Below, piece by piece: positions 25,884 through 38,517 of a stretch of DNA of 64,000 nt. The notes under the pieces are model-generated. The model ran no database searches, was not told the origin of the DNA, and saw only the letters and a program-made list of their open reading frames with translations. The translations under genes were made by a program, and so were the position numbers. This stretch comes from Rhynochetos jubatus (lineage: Eukaryota; Chordata; Aves; Eurypygiformes; Rhynochetidae): positions 23,166,700 through 23,230,699 of the forward strand of contig CM050657.1 of the NCBI GenBank assembly GCA_027574665.1, written 5' to 3'. Position 1 is the stretch's first letter; every line of letters starts with the position of its first letter.

Positions 25884-26090
25884 CAGAGGGTTCTTCCACG
25901 TAACAGCTACTGGATCTGTGGCTGCAATGGCTGGACTTCAATAGGTGAGGTTCTTGAAAAGCAGTCTGGTTTTCTTACAGGGCAATGCCACACACATCCT
26001 CGTCTGACGGGAGAAACATGTAAAGGCGTGACAGCAATCAAAGAATTGCCCTGCAAGTGCAAGAAAAGCCTCCACATACGAACTGACTGT

Positions 26091-26118
26091 GATTCTAAGG
26101 CTCTAGGACCTTAGAATC
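26091..26118. repeat. 10-bp perfect stem, 8-nt loop
   Basis: GATTCTAAGG (26091-26100) pairs with CCTTAGAATC (26109-26118) across the loop CTCTAGGA. The right arm runs into the direct repeat that follows. Confidence 0.75.
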
Positions 26119-26150
26119 CTTGACTAGGATTGACTCCTCCTTGACTAGGA
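26117..26150. repeat. Direct repeat of a 13-mer, 21-bp period
   Basis: TCCTTGACTAGGA occurs at 26117-26129 and again, unchanged, at 26138-26150. The first copy overlaps the right arm of the neighbouring hairpin by two bases. Confidence 0.8.
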
Positions 26151-27401
26151 GCCTCTCCTCTGTTGATGGTCAGGGCTTTTCCTCAGCTTTGGGAAAACAA
26201 AACCCAGGCAGCACCTCGCCTGGTTTCATGCTTCAGTTCATAACCTGGAGGGCTGTAACGAAACCCGCAAGGACGGTGGTGATCCCGCACAGACGATGCT
26301 GGGGGAGAGCTGTGGCAGGCAGTCACACCCCTGCCTTCAACTCGAGGAAACAGGTTCCGCTAGGAGAACCGAAGGGAAATGTCTAGTGCCAGGAGGAGTA
26401 TGGCGGAAAATCCACCCTCAGGGGTCAGGCAAGAAACTGCCAGTCAAAATCCCCTCACCTGAGGCCAGCGGAATGAACAAATGCAGCAGATACTTACCAG
26501 ACTACCTGGTACACATGACGGTTTTTCACACCACAGACTTAAAATAAAATACATAGTCCCTGTGGCTTTAATAAAAAATGAAGAGAGAAAAACTAGCTTC
26601 CAGTGAACATTAGTTGGTCACTTTCAAAAACACTATTTTTTTAAATGTGTGAACATAATGTGAATATTTCAAGTCCCAGGACTATTCTGCGAGTACTTTT
26701 TATGATGAGTGATAAAACGTTCCTGCTTGGCTACAATTGCACTAAACTGCTGTAATGGGATTCTGCACTTTAACCTGGAATGGGACCGTATCCCAGCTTT
26801 GACAGCACGCTTTATTATCAATAGCCGATTTTGAAATGCTGCCATGACCTCTGCAAATTACATAAATCAGGACATGGGCAAAAGACAGTGTCACTGTTCT
26901 TTAACCTGAAACCATGCCATTTGCTGTGTTTTGGCACAGGCCAGGCTCATCAGCGCGGTTCATCCTGAGCACTAACTTTGCAGGCAGCCTCCTAGGCGTA
27001 AGCGTCACTGTCCTGCGCGGCATGAGGGGGGGCAGCGCGAGCCAACATTCATTTGTCGGCTCCAACTGTTATCTCATTAAGTCAAGGCAAAATTCCCAGT
27101 GATGATTACTGAGTCGGAATTAGGCCAAACTCCCTCATCTTGGATTTTCTGGCCTTTATTCCCTCTCCTGAATTCTAGAACGTAATGCCTTTAAATCCAG
27201 AACAACTTTCTGGCTGAGAATATCAAGCTTACTAGATGGTTTTTCAAAACTCTAAGGTTTTTTTGCAGGCAGCAAAGTATTCCAGCTTGAATCTACATTT
27301 TTCCTTTTGCGCTAAAAACCAATGTTCTTTCTGTTGTGTATGTTACCAAATGTTTCCGTTTTGGAAAATGATACCTTTCCAATACAAAAAATAGGTTTGT
27401 G

Positions 27402-27438
27402 TTTTTTGGTTTTTTTGGTTTGTTTTTTTTTTTTTTTT
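27402..27438 (+). repeat. T-rich tract with GG interruptions
   Basis: TTTTTTGG units lead into a T16 run (27423-27438). No retroposon body is visible on either side. Confidence 0.75.
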
Positions 27439-30400
27439 AATAGGATGAAAACTGCATTTCGCCCATCAGCTCTAATGTTTCCATTGTGTAAGAGATTTAT
27501 CCTGATACAGTTTAGCCCTGGGCGCTATGCCTCCCCCAGCAGGCTCAGGTTAGCGCAGAAGCCCTTTGTGCTGGCTTTAGTCGTAGCAGCGTACAGCATG
27601 TGCTGCTGCAGCAGTATACATATTTAAACAGGCTGTTCCTTTACAAGCACATGTTCAAAAGATTTTATCTAATCAAATTTTAAGTAGGAAATTACTTGTC
27701 TGACTTCACATCAGAAAGCTATTCCTTTCCCTACTGCTCCAGATTGGATTATTAGGACTTCACTACTAAATGGGCAGCAGTATGTTTGAGTCACCAGTCT
27801 TAATTTTGGGGCTATAAATATCAGATGATGATTTATTGCTTGGCAGGTTCAATACTGCAAAGGCAAATTCTCTTTAATCCCTTTAATTTGAGACGAACGG
27901 CAAACAGTTTTGAAAGCTGAGAATTTCTGAGATTCTCTGTGCAAATAATGGCTCAGCCTTGGGCATGCACAATGCAGAATTTCACCCCTTCATCAAATTG
28001 ATTTCCATGTACCTACTTCCTAGTGATTCAGAGGGGTTTTCTTCACCCATACTGATCTAGTCCTGCTTATCGTTTCGAATTAGCTGCTAACCGTGAACAA
28101 CAATTCAATGGTAAATTGGATAAAACTGGGGTTTTGAGAATGTTTAATGATTTTCACAACTAAACCGAATGAAGTTTGAAAGAGTAGTTATTACCCCTGT
28201 ATGCTACCTGGATCATCACTGTTGAATGTTCACGCTTCACCTGGACTTCAGATGAGAGTTCATGATGTGTTTGGCGCCAGAAATCATACTGTCTGCTTAT
28301 TCAAAAGTAGATGTTCGCTCACAGGATATACAGTTATTGCTTTCACCTCTTCTAAACAGCGCCAGACAACAGGGTCTCACCCCTTTCTGGGGAATGGTAG
28401 GCTTGCTTGTGCAAATCGTATCCACATCAAGAATGTGCATCCTTTCGGAAAGCATTAAAATAGGAAACGGACTCAAATCTTACTGAAACCAAGACTAACT
28501 TGCAAACTTGACAGAAGTGTTTATTTAGAAGATGAACAAATTCTAATGTGATACAAGATACCGCAAGAGAGAAATAAATGTTTCCAATTCTCTATATCAA
28601 AGTATCGTTCAGTCATATTCAAAGTTTGGTTGGTCCCTTATGATACTTCATTTCAGAAATAATTCATATTGGATGTTCAGAGAAGAACAAGCACAATGGG
28701 GGTGTGTGTGTGAGAGGCTGATTAAAAAGACAGCCTAAAGTATGTTAGAAAATCTGTCTAAATCCTAGAAGACAGGAAGACAAGGACAGAAAACATTTTC
28801 TGATTGCGCTACTCAGGAACCTAAACTGGCACTAAGATGTAATTCAGAAAAAGCGCCTGATAAAACTATACATGAGGGGTAAGTAATTGAAGAAAATGGA
28901 AGAAACCAGACTAAAAACTGTATTAGGAGAGCAGCTGTAGGATCCTGTATCCAGCTGATGTTTCCATCACTGAGAACTGTGATGAAGACCCTTAGTAATC
29001 CACAATTTAGAGTCTTCACCCTGTTTGTACAGATTCACGCCCCGCACTCCAGCATGTCATATAGGACCAAAAGGGTCTCAGACTTCACTGTTGTGCAAAT
29101 TATATCCAGTTCTTGGGTTTGGAGCTAGCAGATGGCATTGCACCCCCCCTGAATGCACACAACACCCTAAAATGCCTCTGAAAGTTGTCAACTCTCCTGT
29201 CCATCCTGGAAAGTGGTAAATGTCAGGGAAATACTACTCAACTGCTTTCAGGATTGAATGACAGAAATAAACACTCTTAAATTCCAGTAGACAGGAGATA
29301 CCGTGGGACAAAACATGCAAAATCACCTGCTGAGGAATAACGTGCCAAATCTTTGAACACTTCTCAAGGAAGGTATTTAACTACGTGCCGGATCATCATG
29401 CTTTAAGTTATTATAAGTACCTTGATCTTAAGGCAGCCAGATCCAGCCCTGTAAATTCATGATCCTGTTGATTCATCATGTCCTTCAGCCTGAATTCTGT
29501 TCTTCTTGCAGTAAATGGAGTACAGAGTAGAGGGCATTTGTACCGTGCTCTCTGTCACTGTAAAACCAAACTGCGCTTTCTTTCGGGCTATTGTTTTGAT
29601 CCTAAATTTCTCAGCCGACACATTCTGATGTATCTGTTGGATTCAGGCACAGGAGTACTCTTTTAAGGAGTATTATTATACCTTAAAATGGACAATCAAG
29701 GAATAGAAAACCTCAAAATGCATACCTGGTGTACTCAAGGCATTTTCTCCCTAAGAGCAAAGACAAAACACCTCCAAGAAATATTGGTTCGAGAGGGGGA
29801 GGGAGGGAAAACAAGCCAAAGCAATTCTCTTCCTCCTTTAAAAGAACAGCGACTGCTTAGGCTTTCCTCATGAATCATGTAAGAAGGGAAGGTGGCAGCA
29901 GGGAAAGCCAGAAACTGGATTTTTACGTGTCAGTGACTTTCAGTTCTATTTCCGCTGCCAAACAGCCGCACTGCCTTTCACCTGTATGCAGTATTGCAGT
30001 AATTCATAACTTTACCTTAATTAACCTGGAATAATTTACCTTTGGAATAAACAAGGTCCTCAGTTTGCTTTTAATACCTTCCTTCCTTGGAGAAACGTGG
30101 TTTTTTCCTTCAGCTATCCCCACGTGCAAACATCTTGCTTCTCACAGCTAGAAACTACTAAAACCCTAAACCCAAGTAGCATGGCAGATGCCTCAGAGCA
30201 GAGCGGGCTTTAAAGGGCACAGTGATCCACTGTATTTAGTTTCTCGCTCTCCTGCTTTTGCTCGAGGGAAGGAGGAAGGGTTGCCCGAGGCACCACGTGG
30301 CACAGCGCAGCACGCTGTCGTCACTGCCACCGCTGTGACCAGCCAAGTGTTCCCTTGTGTGGCACGGAGACTAACGTGCCGGCGAACGCCCTCCTCAGGC

Positions 30401-31972
30401 TTGCAGGATCGTTTCGATAACTTACAGAGTAATGGCATTAGCATTTTAAACCGAGCTTCCATTAAGTTATACGAGTTATCTATTTTGAAGTAATTTGAAG
30501 GACTTTTCATTGTTAACTCCTCTTAATTAATTCTGGCTTTATGGCATTTTGGGGGCAAATTGCCTTAGCGTTCACATTTATCCTATCAGTAGTTGGCATG
30601 ACCGAGATAATACAGCTCTTAAGTGAATTTCTTGTCAGAAGGATCTAAATCACAGAGCTCGGGAGAGTTACTTGAGGAGGATCAGTTTTACCCTCCATTT
30701 AGCTTGGCCTCTAAACTCTGGATGCCAGCCTGATGCTTGCAAATGACTTCCAAAGGAGTTGGAATGAAGAGTGTGGGGTTAAAGCATCTACCTGCAGACT
30801 GCTCTTGGCCTGAAGCAAGAAGTATGTTCCATTTCATGTGTTCTGTAAGGCAGTTTTTCTGGGAAGCTCATCCTCCTAGTTTTAGCCACCACATACCAAG
30901 TTGCCTCCTTTCATTCACGCTCTTTCTAGTCTATGTTGTTCCTCTTTGGGGCCATTCAGCTTTGTGATATTTTTGTTTAAAAAAAAAATAAAATAAAATC
31001 CATGTTATTAAACATGTGAGAAATGCTGGTGATTAGGAATTCATTGGAAAATCAGATCAACGAGTTTTCAGTTTAGGGCTGTTGTCAAAACACATCTCAG
31101 AAATGTATGTCCACATCAAGTTGCTACCGTGGAAAGTAACTAGATAAAATACTCCTGACAACGTTAGTAAAACTGTTCTGCTGTAATAAGTGTATTCAAA
31201 GGACACAGATTACGGGTAATATTTTTAATAGAAAGTTGGTAAAAGCACGTTACCCTCCAGTGATCTACAATGCAGTCTCTGATGACTGCTTATACAGAAT
31301 TACTGCAAACAGTTAAGCCTCAAATGTCTTTATCTTGATCACTCCGATGTTTAATTTCCCCTTACGGAACAGCGCGTTGGAAGACTTTATACGCTAAGCA
31401 ACTAAAATGCTTTTATCCTTTTATTTTTGATTAAACAGTGCTAAAATGATCAAAAATGTGCCGTAATTTGCATTTCTCTGGTGAAATGGTAAAACTGCAT
31501 TCCCCCAGTTGCCTTTTTACCTCTTTGAAGGTACCAAAGATCGCACCAAAGTTGTTCAGAGAGTCACAGAGCTGGCACTCGGTCTGTTATTCGTCTAGCT
31601 AGGGTCTTGAGTAGCAATAGGAGATATTCCTGCAGGGGATGTTTTTATCTGGTCGTGCAGAAAGTCATTTACACCACATGGCAAAAACTCCTGACTTGTA
31701 CGGACCCGAGCAGGAGGGCCGGTGGTGCTGGGAGCTCTCTCGCCTCAGGTCTGGGAGTGAGTATCTGAAGGAACTGAAATCCTTTACACCTCAAACTGTC
31801 ATGTAAATGCTGGGGTTGGGGAAGGATTAGGAATGATTATACTCTTCTCCTCCTATGCATTTCTCTTTAAATTATGCTGTATAATGAAGGACACTAAAAC
31901 GACACATAATACCTTATCCCTGTGTCCGTAGATTATAAAACATATTTAATCAGGCATAGAGAGGTGGGGAAA

Positions 31973-32030
31973 CCTCTTTCTTTCCTTCCTTTCTTCTTTC
32001 TTTCCTCCCACCTCTTCCTATCTCCTTCTC
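31973..32030 (+). repeat. Polypyrimidine tract (CT-rich, degenerate)
   Basis: All but a few bases over ~58 bp are C or T, built of TTTC, CTTT and CTCC motifs (for example TTTCCTTCCTTTCTTCTTTC). On the GPC5 transcript strand this is a polypurine tract. Confidence 0.8.
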
Positions 32031-35000
32031 AGCTCTCAGCTGTCTTCTAATCCCATCTGCTCAGAACCGAGGCTGCGGGAAATGTCACTGTCCCCCAGAT
32101 AAATCCTTAGCAAAGTGTGCCCAGGAGATAACAGGGTGACAACACCACAAGTCCAAAGTAACTCATCTCAGGAGCAGATCCTATCAAATTCAGTTAGCAT
32201 TAATCAAAATCTGGACTTTTCACCCTGATTATTTAGGTTTCTTACGTTTTATTAGCTCCCACGTCTCATCCCAAACATTACCTCTACAACAGAAGCCAAA
32301 GCCAGAAATTTGCAGCTGTGGAACTACCATCCGCCTCTACCCACACGTGCCGAAGGCCCTCTGGCAGGGTTTGCCTATGCTCCTGTTGACAGAGGCTCAT
32401 CGCTATTTATCACCCCAAATGACAAATATAAAGCTTTGAAACCACTGACTTTTCTTAAAAATCAACCTTATATAAGGGCTTAAACTGTTACTGTGCTGTT
32501 TTGTGGGTAGAATGAGGCATTTACACCGAGGGCAATAAAGGAATTGATAGGCTCTCTAAAAATAGAGCTGGAGATAAAAGCCTTGTGCAACAAAGGCTGT
32601 AGAAAAAGAGCTGTGCAAGGCAGTGGATGAGTATGAGGCATGATGGAGAGGTTTCTCTAGGCAGGAAGATGGAAGACACTGAAAATGCAGTATTTCTGCA
32701 AGCTAGGATCATCTGTGAGGAAAGTGAAGACGTGTGGCGATGAGAAGTTGATGAGCGTGGCTGACTGCCAGCAGATATTATGATCTCAGAATATTGATGT
32801 TTTGTACTAATAATTACAAAATCAGCAGCTGTACAATTACATATTTGGATAAATACAAGTGTAAGTGCATCCTGTAACATGGTGAATGGAAATGAAGTAT
32901 GATTAAAATGACAGCTCATACAGTTACATTGATGCCTAGAAAAGACAGACAGGCCAGGAGAGTGATAACATAATAAAGGATGAAAGAATCTTGATACTCA
33001 GAAAGAAAAAAAATTATAATGAAAACATTCATGAGCAGTGAGAAAAATACATTAACTTTCCATAGCTATTGAGAGCAGATACAGATCAGACAGAAGACAT
33101 TAAGAAAATTTACTTGTCTGCACTTATAAAGGCATTCTGGGGCAAAAAAATATCCTTCTCATATGCCCTGAAGAAGAAATCTACAAGCAGGATAATCTCT
33201 TCTGATACGCTGTCTAGAGCAGAAAGATGCACTGAAGCTGTGGAGCGTCTAAACAGCCACGAAGAAAGCCAAGGGTTGAAATCATGTCAATCTGAGTGTG
33301 CTAACAAAGTAAATTTGTTATAGGTTCCCACTTAGGCACTGAAACGTGACCATAAGCAGGATATTCGATGGAGAGAGATGTCTGAAATCAGAATGTTCTT
33401 ATTAAAGGGAGAGAGCTTCATGAAAGAATTAAGAAGTACAGAAGAAAACTGTTGGGATTAGATAAGCATTTTGGCAAATATCACAGTAACAAAGCACATT
33501 TGACACGTAGTCGTGTTCAAAGCCTGGCTGGGATGCCACAGGATGGGTTTGTTTATTGGATGGCTGCACCGACAGATACGATTTTAAGGTATTGTTTAAA
33601 ATCTGCTCTGTCTAAATGTCAGCACTGGTCAGGCACTTCTTGTTACTCCATGGAAACCTCACTGCTCTTGGGATGGGGACTCAGCCATCTCTCTGTGGAG
33701 CAGGCAGTCAGCCAGGGGAAAGGTAAAAATCCATGTCTCTGTATCCTAACGATCTACAGTTTCAAGGCATGCCAGAAGGAGTGGGGTTAATATAAGTCCC
33801 ATCTGAGGGCTGGGGTTTTTGACCCGCATACAGATTATACCCACAGAGAGGGGAATCTGGGGCAAAGACTGCAGTTCACGTACACCAGACATTTTGGCTT
33901 TGCCTATTCTGTTCAGAGGAGGAAGGCCCCAGGGTAGGCTAAAATTCATGTTTTCCTTAACCTGTGCTGCTTGCCTGCCTTGCCAGCAAGACGACAGCTG
34001 TAGCCCAGCACTAGCTACATTCCCTACGACTTTGCACCATATTGTATCAGGCTGCTCTAGAAAGAAGCTTGGATTAATTTTTGTCTCACACCGGCCATGC
34101 AGAACTTACAGCTTCATATACAGTACAGTGAGAGCTGCCAGTGGGCAAGCCCAGGAATATCCGTGTCCTTCCCATCCGCATACAGGTATGCGCATGGTCC
34201 CACGCCGAGAGGCAGCGTTAGCACGAGCTTTCTCCAACATAGTGCTCCACAACTTCCCACAAAGCCTACAGCCCTACATGGGTGACCTTGGGCTTGCACT
34301 AAACTCATGTCCCTGCCTGCGGCCTGAACATTTCCTCTGAACTTTGTTTCATGGCTGATCACCTGATGATTGCCCCGAATCGAGATCTAATGTTGGTTGT
34401 CACTGCTTGGGCGGCACCTCATCCCAACACACAGCTGTGCAGCACAGCTGGGAATGGGAAATCTGCACTTCCTTCTCACTTTTCACTGAGCAGATAGAAA
34501 CATATTTCCTTTTCTCTGAACAGTGGAGAGGCAGGACACAACGTGAATCTGTTGCTGTTCTGGCTTTCCATGAACGGCAGGATGCTAATCCCTCTCTTAG
34601 CAGATATTCCTGTGCATCGATCCTGCAAGGCACTGAACAATCCCTGCCCTTCCCCACACCACCACCACACCCCTCCACGGCCCGGTAAGGGTCTAAGAAC
34701 AAGCACTGACATCAGTGGGCTCATTCTGTGATGGAAGCCCACGTGAGACTATGCTTACGTGACCATGCAGGGCTAAGGAAGGCTCAGACCGAGATGGTGC
34801 TCTGCGCTTCTGCCTAGAAACCTGCAGGACCCGAGCAGTGCAAATCGCAGAGCAACTTCCCCATCCAGCCCAAGGTTTACAGGGCTTGCTTTCCTCATCT
34901 TGAACCTCTCCTAACAAAGCCTTGTTCAACGACGATGAACAGATGTTGTCATTAAAAAGTTGGAACTTGCCAACAAATAACACACGGGTCTGCTTCAGAA

Positions 35001-38000
35001 ACAGTGCTGTTGCCACAGCTTTCCCCAAGAAGAGATACTTGGGGTAATGGGTAAGGCCTGTGAGAACACGACACTTTAAAGCATCTTCTACCAGGCAAAA
35101 TGTCCTAAGCGAACGCTGGTTTCCTCAGACGTTTATCTTGCTTGTATGAACTCATTTGGACAAACGCACGTGACACAGAGTAGACAATTAAGCCTGTTAT
35201 GACTAAAGGAGTAAGTGGGGATCTTTTTAGAAAACAATGAATTTACAGTGAATTTCATCAAGTAAACAAAACCCCATCACTAAATAACAGATAGCCACGT
35301 GTTTTAATTGAAGACATAAAATAGAATGATTAACTGATACACAGAAATGATTCTCAAGGGCTAGAAGGCGACAGACAGAAGGACAGGATTTTACTATCCA
35401 TTGCAAGCTGGAATACACAGACAGCAATCCCCAACCGAAAAGACCTGAGGAGAAGGATACGTACAATGGACCGGGCTGGAACACGTAAGCACAGAACCAC
35501 TGCTGTATTTACCCACCCAGCACACACAGCAATCTAAAACCTAGGATCCAAGCCTTCAGTTAGTAATTTGGAAAAGCAAACTGGGGAGATGGCAATGTAC
35601 CCTGTCCAGGGGGATCTTTTAATAGTTGTGAACGGAACGGTTTTGAAGATGGTAACCCAGATATCGATGAAATTCCTGGCAATTTATTGTTAACGAAAAG
35701 ACTTTTTTTTTTTCTTCCCTAGGAGGTGGAAAGGAATGAGCGTTTAGTAGGTTTTCTGCAACTATTTAAAAGTACTCTGAGTCTTTACCAAAGCTCAAAG
35801 CAGGTCTCTCAGCACATCAATTGTAAATACCATTTTCATAGAGGTTTCAAATAAATGACAGATGTAGTACATTTGTACTACACTCTAAATTCAGCATTTC
35901 AGAGGTTGACATTGAAGTAGAAATCCTTTCCTCTCTTTTCTCTTTTCCATGGACCTGTTGTTAAAAGCATGACTGCTCTGCCAAACAGCCTGTTTTGAAA
36001 GGCTTTTATCCCTTTTTCACTCCTTTAGTTCTACTGAAGGACTGCACTCTACAACATGCACTGATGAGATCAGTGGCATTTTATAGCTATCATTTATGTC
36101 TCATCCAAACCTGCCCTAGTCAGTAAGACTATTCCCACTGACTTCACTAAGCTTCAATCAAGGTTTTATTTGGGATTTAGCTTTAGCTTCAATCCATGTC
36201 TCAATTCACTGTGTGCTTCAAGCAAGGAAGAGTCAATGTTGTCATGTCCCACTTCTACAAAGCAATGGCCAGATGCACTTGACAGGTTTGGAGTTGGGGA
36301 AATGTAACAAATTCACAGGCCATACAATTAGAAACACCATCTTACAGACATGCAGCAAGACGAAATTCAACTAATCTGATGTTTGTTTATTTCTGTAACA
36401 TTCCATTAAAGCAAAGAAGCTCTATAATGTGATTACTCCATTTTATCTCTTAATTGTATCCAGATATGCCAAACAGATTTACTGCTAGTGACTTGTATAC
36501 AGTACAATATTTTAAAGCTAATTACGAAACAGCATTACTATTGTCACACAACGAAATACTTATTCTTACTCTTAGGAATCAAGACAATTTTCTAAAATTA
36601 ATTGTAAGTACATTTTTAATTGGCTATAAACCCTACTAAATTCTGAAACAGCTATTTATATAAATATAATTCTTTTAAATCCAGGATGATACCAGCATAC
36701 AATATTTTAATTAAATAGATTGCAAAAAAAAGGGAAAAAAGAGACATTAAGTAGTTTTCCATTACTAAAGCCAGCTGTAACTCAAGTCTTGAAAGTATGC
36801 AAGTTTATATTTTTGAACACCTGAAATCTGCCATTGTGCATGCAGGCATGCACACATCCTCCCGAAACAGTGTATTAATAGTTTAATTGTTAATTGAAGA
36901 GTAGTGAGCACCTGGCTTTTGTTTGTATTACTCCACATAGAGAGGAGAGTATTAAAGAATTAAAGTGTTCACCCTTACAAATCCCCAGGGCCCAAAAGAT
37001 CTAGCAGTCTTTTCACTGCTTATGTATATAATAAACAACAAAACAAAGTTCAGCAAATAGTTTTAAAATAACATTGTACCAAAGTTGTTCTGTTCAGAAA
37101 CAGAAATGTGTAGATGGTGCAAATCTTTATTGATGTGGTAGTCGCAGTGGTTTAATAATTTAAAAAAATACTGTGCCTATGCTATAATACCTCATGTCTG
37201 TTGATCATGCACCTTGTTGATGCGAGTTAAAGCTCGGGTATTTATAACTTGGTACTGCAAATGACATCTAATGTTTTGCACACATTTCAAAATACACATT
37301 GAAACTCGGTTTCCTGAACAAATATTCATATAGGACAACCGAATTCCTGACTACAGACTAACCACAGCTTGTTTGCAAGTCTCACTTGAATATGGGTTAC
37401 CTTCTCCCACTCTCCATTTAGTGGAAAAGGGATGAGGAAGAGGCGCCTGTTTATTTCAGCTGAAAGAAGCAGCAGTTTAAAGCTTACCTGAGTTGCAGAA
37501 ATCCTAATAAGTATGATTTTTCAACACTGTTATACCTGTATTTCATATACTCAGCACATCCAAACCAAATTATATTTACACACAGTACGGTAATTAAAGC
37601 AGTTACATTTTGATGAGCTGAAATGAATCAGAACTTCCATGTAAGATAAATCAATAATATCAAGTACTTAGAAGGAAACATCTTACTTCTTATTAACTTA
37701 CTATAGTAAGGACTTACCTGCATATTAAACTGCCAGTATTTTGGTGGAAGTTAAGTTAGATTCTGATGCTGATTCCACATTTGATGACATATTGCCTAAG
37801 TAATTTTGTGAATAAATACTGCAGAATGCATATCTGAGACTATTAAGGTATTTTATTTAACCAGCAGCTTACCTCTAGGCAAAACCCAATACTTCATGTG
37901 TTATGTCAAGAATATGTAGTTTCAGACGCCAACTCCGTTCAGCTCATCCTTCAGTATCATTATGCAACCAATAAATATTTATGTTAATACTTAGCAGAGT

Positions 38001-38319
38001 CTATAAGGACATTAATTTTCTATTTATTTGAAGAGCCCAGATTATCTAGGAAGGCTCTTCCAGTACTTCTGTGATCTAGATTTCATTGCAGATATTATTC
38101 ACCCTAAATTTAAGTCTTTTATTTGTACGCCAAGTGTTAAATTGTACTGGGTTACTGTCTGTATCATTCTATTTTTATTGCAGTTCTTCACAGATTAAGA
38201 TTGGAATCCTTTGAATTTAGTAGGATTTTGACAGTAATTCAAGCAGTGCAAGTCTTAGCTCTGTCCACCTAATTGTGATAGTTATGAATTTTTAAGCTCT
38301 GTATATGCCTATAGAAACT
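32031..38319. other. Intronic sequence adjoining the exon
   Basis: No repeat family was recognised. The second-longest open frame (33819-34340, +, 173 codons) shows no domain, signal peptide or repeat and is read as chance. The stretch 36950-37320, within about 1.4 kb of the exon, is AT-rich and low in repeats. Confidence 0.5.
37697..37710. repeat. 14-bp perfect palindrome
   Basis: CTTACTATAGTAAG is its own reverse complement, about 0.6 kb downstream of the GPC5 donor in the intron. It is short enough to be chance. Confidence 0.7.
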
Positions 38320-38330
38320 GTATTTACCTG
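38320..38330 (-). promoter_or_regulatory. GPC5: 5' splice site of the GPC5 exon
   Basis: The minus strand reads CAG|GTAAATAC, a near-consensus donor with the exon ending at 38328. Together with the acceptor, it fixes the exon length at 151 bp and argues that the exon is functional rather than a retrocopy. Confidence 0.88.
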
Positions 38331-38478
38331 CTGTGTGAATCCTGTCACCGGATCCTTGACAGCCATCCTCATCATCACAATCCCCGCTTGACTCCATCTC
38401 TTCGCTTCTTCCACCCCCACTGCCAGCATCTCGGGAAGCCCATCTTTCCAGTTTTAATTTTGCCTTCTCAGCATCCAG
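38328..38478 (-). CDS. GPC5: Glypican-5, penultimate coding exon (exon 7 of 8 by human numbering)
   Basis: This 151-bp internal exon encodes 50 codons plus the first base of a split codon; it enters in phase 0 and leaves after codon base 1. Glypican-5 is a GPI-anchored, extracellular heparan sulfate proteoglycan that modulates growth-factor and Hedgehog signalling. The first ~18 residues (from LDAEKAKLKLERW) are charged and probably helical, at the end of the core. Then come three Ser-Gly sites: GSGGG (residue 20), SSGD (31) and GSGD (43). The conserved CDDEDGC (34-40) lies between the last two and holds two cysteines. From memory, human GPC5 has KW, five residues, GSGGG and SGDCDDEDGC in the same order with S486, S495, S507 and S509 as glycan sites. 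Here the W-to-GSGGG spacing is identical, two residues are inserted before SSGD, and the S509 equivalent is Asp. No stop interrupts the frame. Other glypicans fit less well, because they lack this GSGGG plus CDDEDGC arrangement. Confidence 0.93.
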
Positions 38479-38517
38479 CTAAAACAGAAGCAGCCAAAAA
38501 CCAACAGTGGTCAGCAT
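38479..38517 (-). promoter_or_regulatory. GPC5: 3' splice site and branch point of the GPC5 exon
   Basis: On the minus strand the intron ends in a pyrimidine-rich stretch, GGCTGCTTCTGTTTTAG, directly before the exon. A good branch-point match, TGCTGAC, covers 38510-38516 with the branch A at 38511, 33 nt upstream of the exon. The spacing and motif quality are those of an active vertebrate acceptor. Confidence 0.85.

Larger units (their letters stand above)
25301..31972. other. Intronic sequence, with candidate conserved segments
   Basis: Apart from the small repeats listed, nothing is identified. Segments at about 26800-26900, 27800-28000 and 31380-31560 are AT-rich and low in repeats, and the last holds an inverted octamer ATTTGCAT at 31466-31473. 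These could be regulatory, but only comparison with other species could show it. Confidence 0.3.
1..38327 (-). other. GPC5: GPC5 downstream intron (intron 7 by human numbering), partial
   Basis: This is inferred from the exon at 38328-38478: transcription runs towards lower coordinates, so this stretch follows the donor. It is incomplete, as the last exon, which should encode the hydrophobic GPI-attachment tail, was not recognised. Introns of this size are known for GPC5. The entries below break down its content. Confidence 0.8.

Noticed and set aside
33819-34340. 173-codon open frame on the plus strand.
   Set aside because: No known domain, signal peptide or repeat; the opposite strand is also partly open, and the frame sits in the GPC5 intron without splice or promoter signals.
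1-38327. Last GPC5 exon encoding the GPI-attachment tail.
   Set aside because: No minus-strand segment with an acceptor, an acidic stretch, a hydrophobic tail and a stop was found. In human the last exon is very distant, so its absence here is plausible.
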